Of a stretch of DNA of 64,000 bases, positions 41,168 to 48,446 are shown in pieces. Position 1 is the first letter of the stretch; each line of letters starts with the position of its first letter. This DNA comes from JACVRW01 sp963808545 (GTDB lineage Bacteria > Actinomycetota > Thermoleophilia > Solirubrobacterales > Thermoleophilaceae). Both the position numbers and the translations under genes were made by a program. The notes under the pieces are model-generated. The model did not search any database. It was not told the origin of the DNA and saw only the letters and a list, made by a program, of their open reading frames with translations. The DNA is taken from assembly GCA_963808545.1 (NCBI GenBank), contig CAWEGB010000015.1, forward strand, positions 186,001 through 250,000, in the 5' to 3' direction.

Positions 41168-41395
41168 ATGACCGAGGTACCAAGCGAAGTCCCCCCTTCC
41201 ACCGAGGTGCCGGCCCCGTCGCCTCCCGAGCAGCCCCAGCCCGAGCCCCCCGACGCTCCCCAGCCCGATCCCAAGGGGCCGGAGACTCCAGGCGCCCCGG
41301 GCCAGCCTGAGCCGCCCGACTCCCCTCAGCCCGACCCCGAGGCGCCCGATCCGCCCCAGCCGGATCCCGAGGCGCCGGACATGCCGGCCGCCTAG
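41168..41395 (+). CDS. Proline-rich low-complexity small protein
   Basis: 75 residues, about one third proline, plus Glu, Asp and Gln. A unit 'PQPDPEAPD' recurs ('PQPDPKGPET', 'PQPDPEAPDPPQPDPEAPDM'). No signal peptide, membrane segment or catalytic residue is present. GGAAGGAG just before the ATG is among the better Shine-Dalgarno sites in this window, which is the main reason to accept it. It sits between topoisomerase IB and a convergent CAP protein. A disordered acidic peptide; function unknown. Confidence 0.5.
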   Translation: MTEVPSEVPPSTEVPAPSPPEQPQPEPPDAPQPDPKGPETPGAPGQPEPPDSPQPDPEAPDPPQPDPEAPDMPAA

Positions 41396-41417
41396 CCCGA
41401 GTTCGAGGAGGCGCGTT

Positions 41418-41966
41418 TCAGCGTCGTGAGGCGAAGCTCGTGGCGTAGGTGGCGCCGGACAGGCCGCGCACCGGCGCGTCGTTCGCCACACCCACCCCGA
41501 TCTCGCGAAAGGACGGGCTGAGGATGTTCGCGCGATGTCCCGGGCTCGCCATCCAGGCGCGCCCGATGGCGCGCGGACTGGCCTGGGCCCCGGAGCCCCA
41601 GGCGATGTTCTCGCCCACGGCCCAGCCGCGGGCGCCGCGCAGGTAGCCGGACCTGCGAATCCGGTCGAGGAAGCTCGAGCCGTCCAGCGAGTTGTGGGCG
41701 AAGAAGTTCTTGCGGGCCATGTCGATCGCGTGGCGACGCGCCGCGCTGGACAGGCGGGCATCGAGGCCGAGCGGGCGCAGCCCGCGGCGAGCGCGCTCGG
41801 CGTTGAGCACGCAGAGCGTCGAGCGGACGAGTGCGCGTTCACCCAGGTCGGCGGGCCGCGAACTGGCCGACGAGCATGCTCCGCCCGCCTGCGCCGACGG
41901 CACGGCCAGCGCGAGGCCGAGCAGACAGCCGAACGCCAGCAGGACAGCACGGATCGAAACGCCCAT
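41418..41966 (-). CDS. Secreted CAP-domain (SCP/PR-1-like) protein
   Basis: 182 residues. A signal peptide ('SIRAVLLAFGCLLGLALAVPSAQAGG') is followed by a CAP domain: 'LCVLNAERARRGLRPLGLDARLSSAARRHAIDMA', 'FFAHNSLDGSSFLDRIRRSGY', 'VGENIAWGSGAQASPRAIGRAWMASPGHRANIL' and 'REIGVGVA'. The conserved His and Glu of the CAP cavity are present. Bacterial CAP proteins are extracellular and of varied or unknown function. It is transcribed towards the Pro-rich gene and away from the HAD gene. Confidence 0.88.
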   Translation of the reverse strand: MGVSIRAVLLAFGCLLGLALAVPSAQAGGACSSASSRPADLGERALVRSTLCVLNAERARRGLRPLGLDARLSSAARRHAIDMARKNFFAHNSLDGSSFLDRIRRSGYLRGARGWAVGENIAWGSGAQASPRAIGRAWMASPGHRANILSPSFREIGVGVANDAPVRGLSGATYATSFASRR

Positions 41967-42061
41967 TCATGGTTCGACTCGGCGCTGCCCAGGGCGGGAT
42001 GAAGCTCGGTCACGGTCCACCTGGACGAATGTTCGATGCCGGCGCGGGAACAGAGAGCCCT

Positions 42062-42715
42062 ATGCCTCCCACAGCCATCCTCGACGTCGACGGGACGCTC
42101 GTCGACACCAACTACCACCACGCGATCGCGTGGTTTCGCGCCCTGCGCGACCACGGTGAGCTGGTGCCGATCTGGCGGGTGCACCGCCACATCGGGATGG
42201 GCGGCGATCAGCTGGTGGCCGCCGTGTGCGGCGATGCGGTGGAGGAGGAGAAGGGCGACGATATCCGCGCCGCCGAGGGCGACCACTTCGCGCAGCTGAT
42301 CGACGAGGCAGAGCCCCTGCACGGCGCCCGCGACCTGATCCTCGACCTCAAGCAGAGAGACCACGCCGTGATCCTCGCCTCGTCGGCCAAGCCGGACGAG
42401 GTCGACCACTATCTGAACCTGCTCGAGGCACGCGAGCTGGTCGACGGCTGGACGACCGCGGGCGACGTGGAGGCCACCAAGCCCGAGCCGGACCTGGTGC
42501 TGGCGGCGATCGAAAAGGCGGGGGGAGGCGAAGCCGTGATGGTGGGCGACTCCACCTTCGACTGCGAGTCGGCCGCCCGGGCAGACGTGCCGGTGCTGGC
42601 CGTGCTCACCGGCGGCTTCTCCGAGCAGGAGCTGAAGGACGCCGGCGCCGAGGCGGTGTTCCGCTCGATCGACGAACTGCGCGCCGACATCGACTCCACG
42701 CCGCTCACGCGCTGA
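42062..42715 (+). CDS. HAD-superfamily hydrolase (phosphoglycolate phosphatase-like)
   Basis: 217 residues from ATG 42062. Motif I 'AILDVDGTLVDTNYHHAIAW', motif II 'AVILASSAKPDEVDHYL', motif III Lys in 'DVEATKPEPDLVLAAI', and motif IV 'AVMVGDSTFDCESAARADVPVLAVLTGG'. The helical cap lies between motifs I and II. It probably dephosphorylates a small sugar phosphate or related metabolite. An ATG at 42030 would add 11 residues with no family similarity. It ends 18 nt before the LigD-ligase gene and may be in its transcript. Confidence 0.87.
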   Translation: MPPTAILDVDGTLVDTNYHHAIAWFRALRDHGELVPIWRVHRHIGMGGDQLVAAVCGDAVEEEKGDDIRAAEGDHFAQLIDEAEPLHGARDLILDLKQRDHAVILASSAKPDEVDHYLNLLEARELVDGWTTAGDVEATKPEPDLVLAAIEKAGGGEAVMVGDSTFDCESAARADVPVLAVLTGGFSEQELKDAGAEAVFRSIDELRADIDSTPLTR

Positions 42716-42733
42716 GACCGTCAGGATTCACCT

Positions 42734-44152
42734 ATGTCCGACCGCCTGGGCGACTACCGCGGCAAGCGCGACTTCGAGACCACGCCGGAACCCGCCGGGA
42801 AACCCCGTGAGGGCGACGGAGAGGCTCGCTTCGTGGTCCAGGAGCACCACGCCAGCCGCCTTCACTGGGATCTGAGGCTCGAGCACGAGGGCACGCTGGT
42901 CTCGTGGGCACTGCCGCGCGGAGTTCCGGCCCACCCCGACGAGAACCGGCTCGCGGTGAACACGGAGGACCACCCGCTCGAGTACCTGGAGTTCGAGGGG
43001 GACATCCCGAAGGGCGAGTACGGCGCCGGCAGCATGCGGATCTGGGACGGCGGCACGTTCGAGGCCGAGAAGTGGCGTGACGGCGAGGTGATCGCCGTCT
43101 TCCACGGCGAGCGGATGAGGGGTCGTTACGCGCTGTTTCGCACCCGCGAGCGCGACTGGATGATCCACCGCATGGATCCGCCGCTGGATCCGACCTACGA
43201 GCCGCTGCCCGAGCGCCTGGCACCCATGCTCGCCACGAGCGGGCGCCTGCCGCGCAACGAGGAGCGCTACGGCTTCGAGGTCAAGTGGGACGGCATCCGC
43301 ACGGTGGTGTTCGCCGATCACGGCCACAGCCGTCTCCAGGGCAAGAACTTCTCCGACTTCACGCCGCGCTACCCGGAGGTTCGCGCTCTGGCGCCCGCGC
43401 TCGGCGACCGGCGCATCGTCCTCGACGGCGAGATCGTGGCCTTCGACGAGCAGGGCCAGCCGAGCTTCGGGCGCCTCCAGTCACGCATGCACCTGGCCTC
43501 CGACTCGGCCGTGCGGCGGCGCATGCGCGACACGCCGGTGACCTACGTGATCTTCGACCTGCTCTACCTCGACGGTCACTCCACCCTGTCGCTCTCGTAC
43601 GAGCAGCGGCGCAGCCTGCTCGACGAGCTGGCCCTGGACGGTCCGGCGTGGCGCACCCCGGCCTACCACGGCGGCGAGGGGCGGGCGCTCCAGCAGGCCA
43701 CTCGCGAGCTCGGCATCGAGGGGATCGTGGCCAAGAAGCTCGACTGTCCCTACGAGCCGGGGCGCAGGGCGTCCCACTGGATAAAGATCCCCAACGTCCG
43801 CCAGCAGGACGTGGTGATCGGCGGGTGGACCTCGGGTGAGGGCAACCGCAGCAGCCACCTGGGAGCGCTGGCCGTGGGGGTCATGGACGAAGAAGAGCTC
43901 GTCTACGCGGGGAAGGTCGGGACCGGCTTCACGCAGGAGATGCTCGGCGTGCTGATCCGCCAGCTGGAGCCGCTGCGCCGCGACAGCACTCCGTTCGCCG
44001 GGCGCCAGCCGCCGAAGGGGACGACGTTCGTGGAACCACGCCTGGTGGCGCTCGTGGAGTTTCGCGAGTGGACCTCGAGCGGGACCCTGCGCGCCCCGTC
44101 GTTCAAGGGCCTGCGTCCGGACACGCCGCCCGAGGAGGCGGTTCGGGAGTAG
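42734..44152 (+). CDS. ligD: ATP-dependent DNA ligase LigD: 3'-phosphoesterase plus ligase domains
   Basis: 472 residues. Residues ~20-150 are the LigD 3'-phosphoesterase domain ('FVVQEHHASRLHWDLRLEHEGTLVSWALPRG', 'EYGAGSMRIWDGG'). Residues ~165-470 are the ligase: Lys184 in 'FEVKWDGIRTVVF' is the AMP-accepting residue. 'VLDGEIVAFDEQGQPSFGRLQSRMH', 'GIEGIVAKKLDCPYEPGRR' and 'WIKIPN' are the further nucleotidyltransferase motifs. A C-terminal OB domain ends 'GTLRAPSFKGLRPD'. No polymerase domain is attached; it is encoded separately at 45115. It seals double-strand breaks with Ku. A Shine-Dalgarno-like AGGA precedes the ATG. Confidence 0.93.
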   Translation: MSDRLGDYRGKRDFETTPEPAGKPREGDGEARFVVQEHHASRLHWDLRLEHEGTLVSWALPRGVPAHPDENRLAVNTEDHPLEYLEFEGDIPKGEYGAGSMRIWDGGTFEAEKWRDGEVIAVFHGERMRGRYALFRTRERDWMIHRMDPPLDPTYEPLPERLAPMLATSGRLPRNEERYGFEVKWDGIRTVVFADHGHSRLQGKNFSDFTPRYPEVRALAPALGDRRIVLDGEIVAFDEQGQPSFGRLQSRMHLASDSAVRRRMRDTPVTYVIFDLLYLDGHSTLSLSYEQRRSLLDELALDGPAWRTPAYHGGEGRALQQATRELGIEGIVAKKLDCPYEPGRRASHWIKIPNVRQQDVVIGGWTSGEGNRSSHLGALAVGVMDEEELVYAGKVGTGFTQEMLGVLIRQLEPLRRDSTPFAGRQPPKGTTFVEPRLVALVEFREWTSSGTLRAPSFKGLRPDTPPEEAVRE

Positions 44153-44226
44153 CCGGGAGCGGCGGAGGGCGCAAGTTCGCGCCCGCCGAGGAGGGTAAAC
44201 CCGCCCAGGCGAGGTATCTTCGGGTC

Positions 44227-45114
44227 ATGGCGAGAGCGATTTGGAGCGGAGCGATCAGCTTTGGGCTGGTCAACATCCCGGTAAAGCTGTACAGCTCGGT
44301 GGCGCGCAAGACGGTGCGCTTCAACCAGATCGATTCCGAGTCCGGCCAGCGGATCCGCCAGCAGCGGGTCAACAGCGAGGGCGAGGAGATCGCCTACGAG
44401 CAGATCGTCAAGGGGTACGAGATCGGCCCCGACAAGTACGTGACGATCACGCCCGAGGAGCTCGAGTCGGTCGAGCCGGAGCGCACCCGCACGATCGACA
44501 TCGAGGATTTCGTGGACCTCGAGCAGATCGACCCGATCTTCTACGACCATCCCTATTACCTCGCGCCGGACAAGGGCGCCGCCAAGCCGTACAAGCTGCT
44601 GCTCGACGCGATGGAGGAGTCGGACAAGGTGGCCATCGCCCGGGTGGTGATCCGCTCCAAGCAGAGCCTGGTGGCGATCCGCGCCAAGGACAACGTGCTG
44701 ATGATGGAGACCATGCTGTTCGCGGACGAGATCGTCCCCACCGATTCGATCGAGGAGCTCGCCGCCACCGACGGCGGCAAGACGACCAAGCGCGAGCTGG
44801 GCATGGCCAACCAGCTGATCGAGTCGCTCTCTTCCGAGTTCGAGCCTGAGAAGTACCGCGACGAGTATCGCGATCAGGTGCTCGCGATGATCGAGAAGAA
44901 GGCCGCCGGCGAGACCATCACCATCGAGGAGCCCAGCGAGGAGCCCCAGAAGGTGCCCGACCTCATGGCCGCGCTCGAGGCCTCGATCGCCGCCGCGAAG
45001 AGCCCTGCCCCGAAGAGCGACGGCGCCAAGAAGACCTCCTCGTCGGGCAGCAAGAACGGATCGGGCTCGAAGAAGAGCTCGGGCTCGCGCAAGAAGACCG
45101 CCGCCAAGAAGTAG
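44227..45114 (+). CDS. ku: Non-homologous end-joining protein Ku
   Basis: 295 residues. 'RAIWSGAISFGLVNIPVKLYSSV' is the bacterial Ku N-terminus. The core continues with 'YVTITPEELESVEPERTRTIDIEDFV', 'HPYYLAPD' and 'EMETMLFADEI'-like 'MMETMLFADEIVP'. The last ~40 residues are Lys/Ser-rich ('KKTSSSGSKNGSGSKKSSG'), as in Ku proteins that bind DNA and recruit LigD through basic tails. It forms a ring homodimer on DNA ends. TATCTT lies 6 nt before the ATG, so it may have its own leaderless promoter. The next gene begins directly at its stop codon. Confidence 0.95.
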   Translation: MARAIWSGAISFGLVNIPVKLYSSVARKTVRFNQIDSESGQRIRQQRVNSEGEEIAYEQIVKGYEIGPDKYVTITPEELESVEPERTRTIDIEDFVDLEQIDPIFYDHPYYLAPDKGAAKPYKLLLDAMEESDKVAIARVVIRSKQSLVAIRAKDNVLMMETMLFADEIVPTDSIEELAATDGGKTTKRELGMANQLIESLSSEFEPEKYRDEYRDQVLAMIEKKAAGETITIEEPSEEPQKVPDLMAALEASIAAAKSPAPKSDGAKKTSSSGSKNGSGSKKSSGSRKKTAAKK

Positions 45115-46023
45115 GTGGCCGCACAGCGGGTCGAGGTGGGAGTCGAGGGCCGGCGGCTCTCGCTCTCGAACCTGGCCAAGGTCCTCTACCCCGCCGTGGG
45201 CTTCACCAAGGGTGAGGTGATCGACTACTACACGCGCGTCTCCGCCGCGGTCCTGCCTCACCTGCGCGACCGCCCGCTCACGCTCAAGCGCTATCCCAAC
45301 GGCGTCGAAGGGCAGTACTTCTACGAGAAGAACTGTCCCTCCCACGCGCCCGAGTGGGTGCGCAAGGAGGAGGTCGGCGGAATCGCGTACTGCGTCTGCG
45401 ACGACCTGCCGACGCTCGTCTGGCTGGCCAACCTCGCCGATCTCGAGCTGCACCCCTCGCTGTCGCTGGCCGAGGACATCGACCGCCCCACGGTGATGGC
45501 CTTCGACCTCGACCCCGGTCCGCCGGCCGGGGTGGCGGAGTGCTGCGAGGTGGCTGTGCTGCTGCGCGACGCGCTCGCCCAGATCGGCCTCGACTGCTAC
45601 GCCAAGACGTCCGGCTCGAAGGGCCTCCAGGTCTACGTGCCGCTCAACACCGAGGTGGACTACGACCACGGCACCAAGCGCCTCTCGCAGGCGCTGGCGC
45701 GGCACCTTGAGGCGCAGCACCCGAAGCTGATCGTCTCGAGCCAGCGCAAGGACTTGCGCACGGGCAAGGTGCTGATCGACTGGAGCCAGAACGACGAGCA
45801 CAAGACCACCGTGGCGGTCTACTCGCTGCGCGCGCGTGAGCGGCCGACCGTCTCCACGCCGCTGCTCTGGGAGGAGGTCGAGCGGGGTGACGCCGAGGCG
45901 CTCGTGTTCGAGGCCGCCGACGTCCTCGAGCGCGTGGCCGAGCACGGCGACCTGTTCGCGCCCGGTGGTCGAGCAGGAGCAGCGCCTGCCGGACCTGTGA
46001 GCCTCGCTCAGCCGCCCCTGTAG
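45115..46023 (+). CDS. LigD-type polymerase/primase domain protein
   Basis: 302 residues from a GTG that directly follows the Ku stop (TAGGTG). 'RRLSLSNLAKVLYPAVGFTKGEVIDYY', 'RPLTLKRYPNGVEGQYFYEKN' and 'VWLANLADLELHPSLS' are typical. The catalytic metal Asps are Asp131 and Asp133 in 'FDLDPGPP', with His113 nearby, and 'DWSQNDEHKTTVAVYSLRARE' closes the fold. This archaeo-eukaryotic primase-type domain adds ribo- or deoxynucleotides at breaks during end joining. It is a stand-alone version of the module fused to ligase in Mycobacterium LigD. The 3' end overlaps the convergent exported-protein gene by 16 bp. Confidence 0.93.
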   Translation: MAAQRVEVGVEGRRLSLSNLAKVLYPAVGFTKGEVIDYYTRVSAAVLPHLRDRPLTLKRYPNGVEGQYFYEKNCPSHAPEWVRKEEVGGIAYCVCDDLPTLVWLANLADLELHPSLSLAEDIDRPTVMAFDLDPGPPAGVAECCEVAVLLRDALAQIGLDCYAKTSGSKGLQVYVPLNTEVDYDHGTKRLSQALARHLEAQHPKLIVSSQRKDLRTGKVLIDWSQNDEHKTTVAVYSLRARERPTVSTPLLWEEVERGDAEALVFEAADVLERVAEHGDLFAPGGRAGAAPAGPVSLAQPPL

Positions 46024-47318
46024 GCCACCGCCGCGGCGGCCCAGGTGCCGCTGGCCGACATGACCGGGTTGTACGTGTACGGGCCCGTCGCGCTCGTGAG
46101 GCGCCGGCCGCCGACGTTGGTGGCGTTGCCGCAGGCCAGACTCTGGCCGGTGCTCGCCGTCCAGCCCGATGGCTGCGTGGCGGTGACGAGGCCGGAGATG
46201 CTCACGGCGCCGACCAGCAGGTCATAGGCGTTGGTGGTGGTCAGCGAGGCCGCCGGTGTAGTGCCGGTGCCGCTTCCTGTACCCGTCACGTCCACCGGGG
46301 TGGCGGACGCGATGCGCGTGTATTCATCGGCGACCAGACCGGAGGTCGTCGCGCTCGGGAAGGTCACGGTGATCGTGTTGCCGACGGTCAGCGCGGTCGC
46401 GACCCGCGCTCGCACGATGGCCACTCGCTGGTTTCCGTTGAGCACGTCCCGGTCGACCGTGTAGGTGTTGCCACGCGAGTCCGAGGCCGTGATGGCGCCG
46501 GCCGTGGTGCCGCGCAGCGCCAGCCGCAGGATCACCGTGTTGGCGGCCGCGACGCCGCCAGCCGGGACGCTCACGCTGAGGCTCGTGGCCGAGCAGCTCG
46601 CCACACCGACGTTCTTGACGAACGCCGGGCCCAGGGTGATGGCCCGGGCGGCGCTGTCGCCCCCGCTGCCCACCGCGTAGATCGTGTGGCTTCCCGGCGT
46701 GGTGCCGGCCGGGACGGTCACACTCACCGTCGCGCTGCCGCTCGCGGGCACCGGACTCGGTGTGATGCTGCCCGTCAGGATCGTCCCGGTCGTGGGGTTG
46801 TCGAGCCGGTAGATCACGGTCTGGCCGGTGGTGAAGTTCGCGATTGTGCCCGTGAGCGTGGCGGGCGCCGTGGCCGGCGTGGTGTTGGTGAGCGTCAGGG
46901 TCGGTGCGGGGACGGTCACCGCCGCGCTCTGCGCGCTCTCGGCTCCGGCCCATGTGCCCTGCCGCGGGGTGACGGAGTAGCGCCAGGTGCCCGCCGGCAC
47001 GCCCGTCTCGGTGCAGGTGAGCCCGCTGATCGTGACGTTGCAGGCGCTGCCAATGGTCTGGACCGCTCCGCCGCTGAGGTAGCGCTTCACCAGGTAGCCG
47101 CCCACGGCCGGGCCGCCGGAGAAGCTGCTCTGGGCCCAGCTGACGGTGACGCTGCGATTGGAACGCGAGCTGGTGGGCGTGTTGCCGCCGGGCATGGTGT
47201 ATGCCTTGGCGTAGGCGCCGCCGCTGCCGGGAGAGCTCCACGCGCCCATAGCGGCGGGCGCGCAGATCAGGGCCGCGAGCAGCGCCGCGGCGAGACCAAG
47301 CCTCAGCCCGCGCGTCAC
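46008..47318 (-). CDS. Large exported surface protein with Ig/fibronectin-like beta domains
   Basis: 436 residues from a GTG overlapping the previous stop (GTGA). An N-terminal signal ('GLRLGLAAALLAALICAPAAMGAW') leads to 'SSPGSGGAYAKAYTMPGG', a motif shared with the protein at 47832-48320. Beta-rich regions follow: an fn3-like segment (~35-125), an Ig-like repeat region (~130-230), and a C-terminal jelly-roll-like domain (~235-436) with 'VILRLALRGTTAGAITASDSRG'-type strands. It is poor in charged residues and rich in Thr, Ser and Gly. Probably secreted or cell-surface bound, third gene of the exported cluster. Family not recognised. Confidence 0.75.
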   Translation of the reverse strand: MTRGLRLGLAAALLAALICAPAAMGAWSSPGSGGAYAKAYTMPGGNTPTSSRSNRSVTVSWAQSSFSGGPAVGGYLVKRYLSGGAVQTIGSACNVTISGLTCTETGVPAGTWRYSVTPRQGTWAGAESAQSAAVTVPAPTLTLTNTTPATAPATLTGTIANFTTGQTVIYRLDNPTTGTILTGSITPSPVPASGSATVSVTVPAGTTPGSHTIYAVGSGGDSAARAITLGPAFVKNVGVASCSATSLSVSVPAGGVAAANTVILRLALRGTTAGAITASDSRGNTYTVDRDVLNGNQRVAIVRARVATALTVGNTITVTFPSATTSGLVADEYTRIASATPVDVTGTGSGTGTTPAASLTTTNAYDLLVGAVSISGLVTATQPSGWTASTGQSLACGNATNVGGRRLTSATGPYTYNPVMSASGTWAAAAVAYRGG

Positions 47319-47764
47319 CGCGGCCTCCCGGGACCTGCGCGAGCCCGGGCCTTCAGGGTGTAGCGGCCTCCCTGACAGGCCGGCTCCGCCGTGGGCAGCA
47401 TCCGCACGGTCAGGCTGAGGCGGCGCACACGCCGTGCGGGGAGCGGCACATAGCCGCGGAACACGTCGAACGTCAACGACTTGGAGGAACAGCCGCGCGG
47501 CGCGCGGGCGACCCACACCCGGGCGCGCCGGATCGTCAGCGAACGGCGGCGGCGATTGGCCACCCGCACGGTCACGGGCCGACTGACGCCGGGATAGAGC
47601 AGGCCCTCCACGCGAGCCGAGAGCCGGAGACCGTGATGGCTCCGGTGCGTGGCGGCCGTGGGCGCACCGGCATCACCGCTCTGGCTGTTCACCAGTGCGT
47701 CGGCCGTGGCCACGGCCGCGAACAGCGCGGCCAGCACGGCGAGGAGGAGGAGGGGTCGCTTCAT
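47315..47764 (-). CDS. Exported beta-rich protein, second gene of the surface cluster
   Basis: 149 residues with a signal peptide ('PLLLLAVLAALFAAVATADA'). The mature part is very basic and beta-rich. It contains 'EGLLYPGVSRPVTVRVANRRRRSLTIRRARV', which aligns with 'ASLYPGVSGNVTLRVNNPNPYPVRVTSV' in the preceding gene's product, so the two are diverged paralogues. Two Cys lie at 'RGCSSK' and 'PACQGGRYTL', comparable to Cys in the paralogue. Its expression relative to the first gene may be limited by the hairpin at 47781-47808. Confidence 0.75.
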   Translation of the reverse strand: MKRPLLLLAVLAALFAAVATADALVNSQSGDAGAPTAATHRSHHGLRLSARVEGLLYPGVSRPVTVRVANRRRRSLTIRRARVWVARAPRGCSSKSLTFDVFRGYVPLPARRVRRLSLTVRMLPTAEPACQGGRYTLKARARAGPGRPR

Positions 47765-47780
47765 GCGGGGGGCGGGACGA

Positions 47781-47808
47781 ACGGCGGGAGGCCGGGGCCT
47801 CCCGCCGT
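47781..47808 (-). terminator. Strong hairpin after the first exported-protein gene
   Basis: Bases 47781-47793 and 47796-47808 form a perfect 13-bp inverted repeat around GG, which folds as a 12-bp stem (outer pairs ACGGCG/CGCCGT) with a CGGG tetraloop. It lies 23 nt downstream of the stop at 47832 and 16 nt before the next start. There is no U-run, so it may be a partial terminator or an mRNA-stabilising element rather than a full stop. Confidence 0.6.
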
Positions 47809-47831
47809 GCTGAACGGACTCCGCGGTCTCC

Positions 47832-48320
47832 TTATGGGGCGTTGCTCGCGCCGGTGAGGGCGACCGGGATCGTGAACGTGGCGCCTTGGCATCCGTCCGA
47901 CGAGGCGTTGGACATGCTGGCCGCGCCGTTCAGGGTGGCCGTGGTGGCTCCGCTGGCGGGCACGTCGATGGTCAGCCCGGTCTGGTTGGCGAAGGTCACC
48001 CCGGTGGTCGTGCACCCAGCCGCGTGTGCCGCGTCGGGGGTGATCGAGCCGGTGCCGTTCGACACGCTGGTGACCCGCACCGGATAGGGGTTGGGGTTGT
48101 TGACCCGCAGGGTCACGTTCCCGCTCACGCCCGGGTAAAGCGAGGCGGTGGTGGAGGCGGAGACGTCCGCCGTGGTCAGCGCGGCCGCGGTGCCGGCCTT
48201 GGCGTAACCGGAGCCCGTGCCGTTGGCGAGCCAGGCGGCGGAGACGAGACCGGCGGCGGCGAGGGCCACGACGGCAACAGCGACGGCAACAAGCTTCCTG
48301 CGGGTGAGAAGGCGCTTCAT
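47832..48320 (-). CDS. Small exported surface protein (possible fibre/pilin-like subunit, SipW/TasA-like signal)
   Basis: 162 residues. The N-terminus 'RRKLVAVAVAVVALAAAGLVSAAWLANGTGSGYAKAGT' region resembles the signal and first mature residues of TasA/CalY-type secreted fibre proteins. The mature domain is beta-rich with 'LYPGVSGNVTLRVNNPNPYPVRVTSV', 'GCTTTGVTFANQTGLTIDVPA' and 'GCQGATFTIPVAL', and two Cys that may pair. It is Thr/Ala/Gly-rich with very few charges. As the first gene of the cluster, followed by a strong hairpin, it may be the most abundant product. No signal peptidase gene is adjacent. Confidence 0.78.
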   Translation of the reverse strand: MKRLLTRRKLVAVAVAVVALAAAGLVSAAWLANGTGSGYAKAGTAAALTTADVSASTTASLYPGVSGNVTLRVNNPNPYPVRVTSVSNGTGSITPDAAHAAGCTTTGVTFANQTGLTIDVPASGATTATLNGAASMSNASSDGCQGATFTIPVALTGASNAP

Positions 48321-48354
48321 TGGAGTTCCGTTCGTCGAAGGGCTTAGACGAAAT

Positions 48355-48438
48355 GGGTATCGACGTGCGAAGGGACGCCTTGATACCCCAGGTGGGGATT
48401 CACTGCCGACGTGTGGGGTAGGCCGGGGTGGGTACCGT
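48355..48438. promoter_or_regulatory. Cluster of GGGTA/TACCC boxes in a divergent intergenic region
   Basis: GGGTATC (48355-48361) and GATACCC (48382-48388) form a 7-bp inverted repeat spaced by 20 bp. CCCCA-GG-TGGGG follows just downstream, and further GGGGTA and GGGTACC boxes lie near 48415 and 48431. TACCGT (48433-48438) is 8 nt before the ATG at 48447. The region controls the exported cluster on one side and the DUF2342-like gene on the other. Confidence 0.4.
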
Positions 48439-48446
48439 GACTACGG

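Noticed and set aside
43903..45945. A 680-codon open frame antisense to ligD, ku and the polymerase gene
   Set aside because: All three sense genes are certain by motif; the antisense frame has no domain.
48321..48446. A riboswitch in the leader of the exported cluster
   Set aside because: Repeated GGGTA/TACCC boxes are present, but I could not fold a conserved known aptamer; DNA operator sites are a simpler reading.
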